Source of the DNA: an uncultured Chlorobiaceae bacterium
GTDB taxonomy: Bacteria; Bacteroidota; Chlorobiia; Chlorobiales; Chlorobiaceae
Direction of reading: 5' to 3'
NCBI GenBank assembly: GCA_903874585.1
Contig: CAIQSY010000127.1
Location: 1-9,883, forward strand
Length of the DNA: 9,883 nt
Part shown: positions 5,808-9,883 of the stretch, piece after piece
How positions within the stretch are numbered: position 1 is the first letter of the stretch
How the letters are laid out: every line of letters starts with the position of its first letter
Made by a program: the position numbers and the translations under genes
The notes under the pieces: model-generated
What the model saw: the letters and a program-made list of their open reading frames with translations, nothing else
The model's database searches: none
Told to the model about the DNA's origin: nothing

Positions 5808-8800
5808 TTACTTCGGCTCGTAATTCAGCACCGTAGCGAGCCATTTCTCGGTCTCTTGAACGCTCATTCCTTTCCGTTCAGCGTAATCCTCAACCTGATC
5901 TTTCCCGATTTTGCCCAGCATAAAGTACTTTGCTGCCGGATGGGCAAAATAAAGTCCGCTAACTGATGCTGCCGGGTTCATGGCGAACGACTCTGTCAGC
6001 GTTATGCCGGTGTTCGTTTCAGCGTTCAGCAGGGTGAAGAGAGCAGCTTTTTCACTGTGATCAGGGCAGGCAGGATAGCCTGGAGCTGGTCGGATGCCTT
6101 GGTATTGTTCGTCAAGCAGCTCATCGATATGTAACTCTGGACGAGCAGGGTGGCAGGCGCACTGCTTGTCGCTTTGTTCACACTGAGAATCTTCATACCC
6201 CCAGAGCTCCTTGCGCACCCGATCGTGCAGCATTTCGGCAAAGGCTTCAGCAAGGCGGTCGGCTAAAGCTTGCGTCATAATGCGGTTGTAGTCGTCGTGC
6301 TCGTCGCTGAACTGTTTGAGCAGCGTTTCGATGCCGAGTCCTGTGGTGACAGCAAAGCCGCCGATGTAGTCCTGAGCACCTGATTCGGACGATGCAATAT
6401 AGTCCGCCAGCGCAAGGTTTGGTTCACCGGCGCTCTTCTCCTGCTGCTGGCGGAGCGTGTGGAGCGTCATCAGCACAGCCGTGCGGTTCTCGTCGGCATA
6501 CACTTCAATATCATCGCCTTTACTGTTTGCAGGGAAAATTGCAGCAACACCTTTTACACCGAGCAGCTTCTGCTTCTCAATGCGGTCAAGCAGCACGTTG
6601 GCATCTTCATAAAGTTTTTTCGCCTCTTTGCCGTATTTCGCATCGTCGAGAATCTGCGGATAACGTCCGTGCATCTCCCACGTCATAAAGAGTGGCGTCC
6701 AGTCAATGTAGGGGCGCAGCTCTCCGACAGTCACATTTTCCAGCAGCGTTATGCCGGGCGTCAGTGGTTTGTAAACCGTTGGTTGCAGTGAGGCGCGGTT
6801 TTTGCGTGCATCGGCAAGAGGGAGATATTTTTTCGATGCGTTGTTGGAAGCGTGGCTCTCTCTCAACGCTGCTTGTTCAGCTTTCAGCGCGGTTATGTAA
6901 TCAGGGCTGAGGGATGGATTGAGCAGGCTGTTGACCACCGGAACGCTCCGTGAGGCATCGAGCACCTGAACGACCGTACCAGAATAGACCGGCGCAATTT
7001 TTACGGCGGTGTGCATTCGTGATGTTGTGGCGCCACCAATCAGCAGCGGAATCTTCATGCCAAGTCGCTCCATTTCGCTGGCAACATGCACCATTTCATC
7101 AAGCGATGGGGTGATAAGGCCGCTGAGGCCAAGGAGATCAGCCTTTTCGCGCTCGACCGCTTCAAGAATTTTTTCGCAGGGCATCATGACGCCGATATCA
7201 ACAACATCGTAATTATTGCAGGCAAGCACAACCGCGACAATATTTTTGCCAATATCGTGGACGTCGCCCTTGACCGTTGCCAGCAGTACCTTGGCGGCAG
7301 CACGGGTATCCTTGTTCTTCGCCTTCTCTGCTGCGATGTAGGGCAGAAGGCAGGCGACCGAACGCTTCATCACGCGGGCACTCTTGACCACCTGAGGCAG
7401 GAACATCTTGCCCACGGCAAAGAGGTCGCCGATGGCGTTCATGCCATCCATCAGCGGCCCCTCAATAACCTGAAGCGGGCTTGGGTAGAGCTGGCGTGCC
7501 TCTTCTGTATCCTCTTCGATAAATTCGACAATCCCCTTGATCAACGCGTGGCGCAGCCGCTCTTCAACCGGAGCGTTCCTCCATTCCGCAGCTTTCGCCT
7601 CAATTTTTTCTCCGCCAGTGGCGATCGTCTCTGCAAAGCTGACAAGCCGTTCCGTTGCGTCAGGGCGACGGTTGAGCAGCACATCCTCAACCCGCACCAG
7701 CAATTCCGGTTCAATGTCTTCATAGATGGCAAGCTGTCCGGCATTGACGATGCCCATGTCGAGCCCCGCACGAATGGCGTGGTAGAGGAATGCTGCGTGC
7801 ATGGATTCCCGTACCGTTTCGTTGCCACGGAAAGAGAAGGAGACGTTGCTGATACCGCCGGAGACCTTAGCATAAGGGAGATTCTCCTTGATCCAGCGGA
7901 CGGACTCAATGAAGTCAACCGCGTAATTGTTGTGCTCTTCAATGCCGGTGGCAACAGTCAAAACGTTGGGATCAAAAATAATATCCTCTGGAGGGAAGCC
8001 AACCTCTTGCGTGAGAATATCATAAGCGCGTTTGCAGATTTCAATGCGGCGCTGATAGTTGTCCGCCTGTCCCTGTTCGTCAAAAGCCATCACAACGGTG
8101 GCCGCGCCGTACTGCAACACTTTACGGGCTCTCTCTTTGAAAAGCTCCTCACCCTCTTTCAAGCTGATGGAGTTGACAATGCTTTTGCCCTGCACGCATT
8201 GCAAACCCTGCTCAATCACCGACCATTTCGAGCTGTCGATCATCACCGGCACGCGAGAGATTTCAGGTTCAGAGGCGATGAGGTTGAGGAACTCTTTCAT
8301 CACCTTCTCGGAGTCGAGCATTCCTTCATCAACGTTGACGTCAATCACCTGTGCGCCACTCTCCACTTGCTGGCGGGCAATGGAGAGTGCTTCGTCGTAG
8401 TTACCCTCCTTGATAAGACGAGCGAATTTTTTCGATCCGGTGACGTTCGTGCGTTCGCCGATGTTGATGAAGCCTGTTGTGTGGTTGACAAAGAGTGGCT
8501 CAAGGCCGGAGAGTTGCAATTCATGCTTTTTAGCAGGACGCTGCCGTGGCGGAATGTTTTTCACCGCTTCTGCAATTGCCTTGATATGCTGTGGAGTGGT
8601 GCCGCAGCATCCTCCAACGATATTGACAAATCCTGAGGTGGCGAAGTCGGCAATCTGGGCGGCCATGTACTCAGGGGAGTCGTCATATTCGCCAAATTCG
8701 TTGGGTAGTCCAGCGTTGGGATAGACGCTCACATAACGTTCAGCAATGCCCGCCATTGCCGCAATGAAGGGGCGCATCTGCTTTGAGCCAAGCGCACAGT

Positions 8801-9530
8801 TCAGGCCAATGGAGAGCAGGTCAGGCAGATGAGCAATTGATGTCCAGAAAGCCTCGGTGGTCTGGCCGGAGAGGGTGCGTCCGCTTGCATCCACCACCGT
8901 GCCGGAGACCATCACCGGCACACGCCAGCCGGTACGCTCAAAAAACTCTTCAATGGCAAAAAGAGCGGCCTTGCAGTTCAGAGTGTCGAATACCGTTTCA
9001 ACGAGCAGCAGATCAACTCCACCCTCTTTCAATCCATCAAGCTGAACAAGATAGTTATCAACAACCTCACGGAAGGTCACCGCGCGATAACCAGGACGGT
9101 TGACATCAGGCGAAAGCGAGAGAGTTTTGTTGGTAGGACCAATTGAGCCTGCCACAAAGCGAGGTTTGTCGGGAGTTTTTGCGGTATAGTCATTCGCGGC
9201 GCGACGTGCGAGATGGGCGGCAGCAACGTTCAGCTCACGCACCAGCTCAACGGCGTTATAATCCGCCTGAGAAATTGGGTTGGCGTTGAACGTGTTGGTT
9301 TCGATAATATCCGAGCCAGCCTCAAGAAAGTCGCAATGGAGGTCGTAGATTATCTCCGGTTGCGTCAATACAAGCATATCATTGTTTCCAAGAAGCGGAT
9401 GTGAGTGCCCGGCAAAGCGTGCGCCGCGGTAATCCTCTTCCTTTAATTTGTGGCGCTGAATCATGGTGCCCATTGCACCGTCGAGCACAAGAATGCGCCC
9501 TTCAAGCAGGCTTAAAAAGGTCTCCTTCAT
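5808..9530 (-). CDS. metH: Cobalamin-dependent methionine synthase MetH
   Basis: MetH transfers the methyl group of 5-methyltetrahydrofolate to homocysteine through methylcobalamin. The 1240-residue protein contains all four modules (E. coli 1227). The homocysteine-binding domain (about 5-325) has zinc ligands Cys245 in GLNCALG and Cys308/Cys309 in GGCCGTTP. The pterin-binding domain (about 350-620) has GERTNVTGS and DVNVDEG. The cobalamin cap and Rossmann domains (about 645-880) hold GDVHDIGKN with cobalt ligand His758 and GLSGLI with Ser803. The AdoMet-binding reactivation domain (about 920-1230) has RPAPGYPACP (1147-1156). That last domain carries a 15-residue insert relative to E. coli between WGY (1110-1112) and GIRP, containing Cys1117, Cys1124, Cys1126 and His1127. 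ATG 9530 is chosen because the conserved GRILVLDGAMGT begins ten residues later; GAGA lies close upstream. Only 68 bp separate it from the upstream hydrolase gene, leaving no room for a cobalamin riboswitch directly before it. The same-strand layout suggests co-transcription with the hydrolase. Confidence 0.98.
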   Translation of the reverse strand: MKETFLSLLEGRILVLDGAMGTMIQRHKLKEEDYRGARFAGHSHPLLGNNDMLVLTQPEIIYDLHCDFLEAGSDIIETNTFNANPISQADYNAVELVRELNVAAAHLARRAANDYTAKTPDKPRFVAGSIGPTNKTLSLSPDVNRPGYRAVTFREVVDNYLVQLDGLKEGGVDLLLVETVFDTLNCKAALFAIEEFFERTGWRVPVMVSGTVVDASGRTLSGQTTEAFWTSIAHLPDLLSIGLNCALGSKQMRPFIAAMAGIAERYVSVYPNAGLPNEFGEYDDSPEYMAAQIADFATSGFVNIVGGCCGTTPQHIKAIAEAVKNIPPRQRPAKKHELQLSGLEPLFVNHTTGFINIGERTNVTGSKKFARLIKEGNYDEALSIARQQVESGAQVIDVNVDEGMLDSEKVMKEFLNLIASEPEISRVPVMIDSSKWSVIEQGLQCVQGKSIVNSISLKEGEELFKERARKVLQYGAATVVMAFDEQGQADNYQRRIEICKRAYDILTQEVGFPPEDIIFDPNVLTVATGIEEHNNYAVDFIESVRWIKENLPYAKVSGGISNVSFSFRGNETVRESMHAAFLYHAIRAGLDMGIVNAGQLAIYEDIEPELLVRVEDVLLNRRPDATERLVSFAETIATGGEKIEAKAAEWRNAPVEERLRHALIKGIVEFIEEDTEEARQLYPSPLQVIEGPLMDGMNAIGDLFAVGKMFLPQVVKSARVMKRSVACLLPYIAAEKAKNKDTRAAAKVLLATVKGDVHDIGKNIVAVVLACNNYDVVDIGVMMPCEKILEAVEREKADLLGLSGLITPSLDEMVHVASEMERLGMKIPLLIGGATTSRMHTAVKIAPVYSGTVVQVLDASRSVPVVNSLLNPSLSPDYITALKAEQAALRESHASNNASKKYLPLADARKNRASLQPTVYKPLTPGITLLENVTVGELRPYIDWTPLFMTWEMHGRYPQILDDAKYGKEAKKLYEDANVLLDRIEKQKLLGVKGVAAIFPANSKGDDIEVYADENRTAVLMTLHTLRQQQEKSAGEPNLALADYIASSESGAQDYIGGFAVTTGLGIETLLKQFSDEHDDYNRIMTQALADRLAEAFAEMLHDRVRKELWGYEDSQCEQSDKQCACHPARPELHIDELLDEQYQGIRPAPGYPACPDHSEKAALFTLLNAETNTGITLTESFAMNPAASVSGLYFAHPAAKYFMLGKIGKDQVEDYAERKGMSVQETEKWLATVLNYEPK

Positions 9531-9598
9531 TCGTCTCTTCTTTGTTAAGGCGTGGTGGAAATTAAAAAACAGGAATATACAGATAACGGCTTTGGCAA

Positions 9599-9883
9599 TT
9601 ACTCTTTTTCGGGAGCCGTTGGCACTCTTTTTTCAAGCCATGAGTGGATCAGCTCAATACCCTCATCTGCAATCTGGTGCGCTATCGGATATTCGCGGTA
9701 GGTGAAATCATTCACGTGCTGTTGCAGCCACTCGTTAGCCGCACGCCCTTTGGCAATCGGCAGAATATCGTCATAGATGCCGTGCATGACGAGAAAGGGG
9801 AGTTTGCGCAGAGCGGGTTTGGTTGTTTCATCAGGCATTGCTTTTTCAGGCAACTGCCCCGAACAGGCAATCACACCGTGCAG
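9599..9883 (-). CDS. Carboxylesterase/phospholipase-type alpha/beta hydrolase (C-terminal part)
   Basis: The C-terminal 94 residues of an alpha/beta hydrolase are visible; the frame is open to the window edge, so the start and the nucleophile serine (GxSxG) lie outside. Visible landmarks match the small carboxylesterase/lysophospholipase-like family (Abhydrolase_2): GVIACSG, the strand following the nucleophile elbow; LVMHGIYDDILPI, whose first Asp (residue 38 of the visible part) is the expected acid; and YPIAHQI, whose His (residue 69) completes the triad. These enzymes hydrolyse short carboxyl esters, or acyl groups from lipids or proteins; the substrate here is unknown. A GTG at 9874 could be mistaken for a start, but the conserved reading (LHG before it) continues upstream. 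It lies 68 bp upstream of metH on the same strand, with no terminator seen between, so the two probably share a transcript, though no functional link is apparent. Confidence 0.85.
   Translation of the reverse strand: MHGVIACSGQLPEKAMPDETTKPALRKLPFLVMHGIYDDILPIAKGRAANEWLQQHVNDFTYREYPIAHQIADEGIELIHSWLEKRVPTAPEKE

Noticed and set aside
5766..5966. A 66-codon plus-strand open frame between omp and metH
   Set aside because: It begins inside the inverted repeat and continues antisense into the 3' end of metH; no coding evidence.
7086..8636. A 516-codon open frame on the plus strand opposite metH
   Set aside because: It lies entirely antisense to the strongly conserved pterin- and cobalamin-binding parts of metH and shows no recognisable motif or ribosome-binding site. 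Long antisense frames are common opposite GC-biased codons.
9872..9874. GTG at 9874 (minus strand) as start of a short 91-residue protein
   Set aside because: The hydrolase frame continues conserved and open to the window edge (LHG precedes it), and a 91-residue product would lack the nucleophile region.

Overview
The window is a stretch of bacterial chromosome made almost entirely of housekeeping genes. Protein flavour (murI, ychF, cmk, rpsA, metH), moderate GC and few strong Shine-Dalgarno sequences suggest a green sulfur bacterium (Chlorobiaceae, Chlorobium/Pelodictyon-like). That assignment is inference from recall of these families, not a database result. I see no tRNA, rRNA, CRISPR array, insertion sequence, prophage or defence genes.

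Layout, left to right. (1) Minus strand, 1-1920: ychF (ribosome-associated ATPase/GTPase-fold protein) is followed downstream by murI (glutamate racemase), whose 3' end runs off the left edge. The 88-bp spacer between them is filled by a degenerate heptamer repeat. (2) A divergent promoter region (about 1921-2069) separates ychF from cmk. (3) Plus strand, 1986-4660: cmk (CMP kinase) then rpsA (ribosomal protein S1, six S1 domains), the widely conserved cmk-rpsA pairing, closed by a strong 16-bp stem terminator. (4) Plus strand, 4721-5624: a single-gene unit coding for a small secreted outer-membrane beta-barrel protein, with its own promoter (a 9-T run in the -35/-10 spacer), a good Shine-Dalgarno and a canonical terminator. 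(5) A nested inverted repeat (5704-5799) lies between the convergent omp and metH genes. (6) Minus strand, 5808-9883: a carboxylesterase/phospholipase-type alpha/beta hydrolase (5' part off the right edge) followed 68 bp later by full-length cobalamin-dependent methionine synthase (metH), probably co-transcribed.

The genes do not form one pathway. They cover cell-wall D-glutamate supply (murI), translation (ychF, rpsA), pyrimidine nucleotide supply (cmk), envelope (omp) and methionine/one-carbon metabolism (metH). I did not find a convincing undescribed system. The most interesting points are small: a cmk reading frame whose only ordinary start codon sits on its apparent promoter, a possible phase-variable poly-T promoter in front of the outer-membrane gene, the nested inverted repeat after metH, a cysteine-rich insert in the MetH activation domain, and the heptamer array in front of murI.
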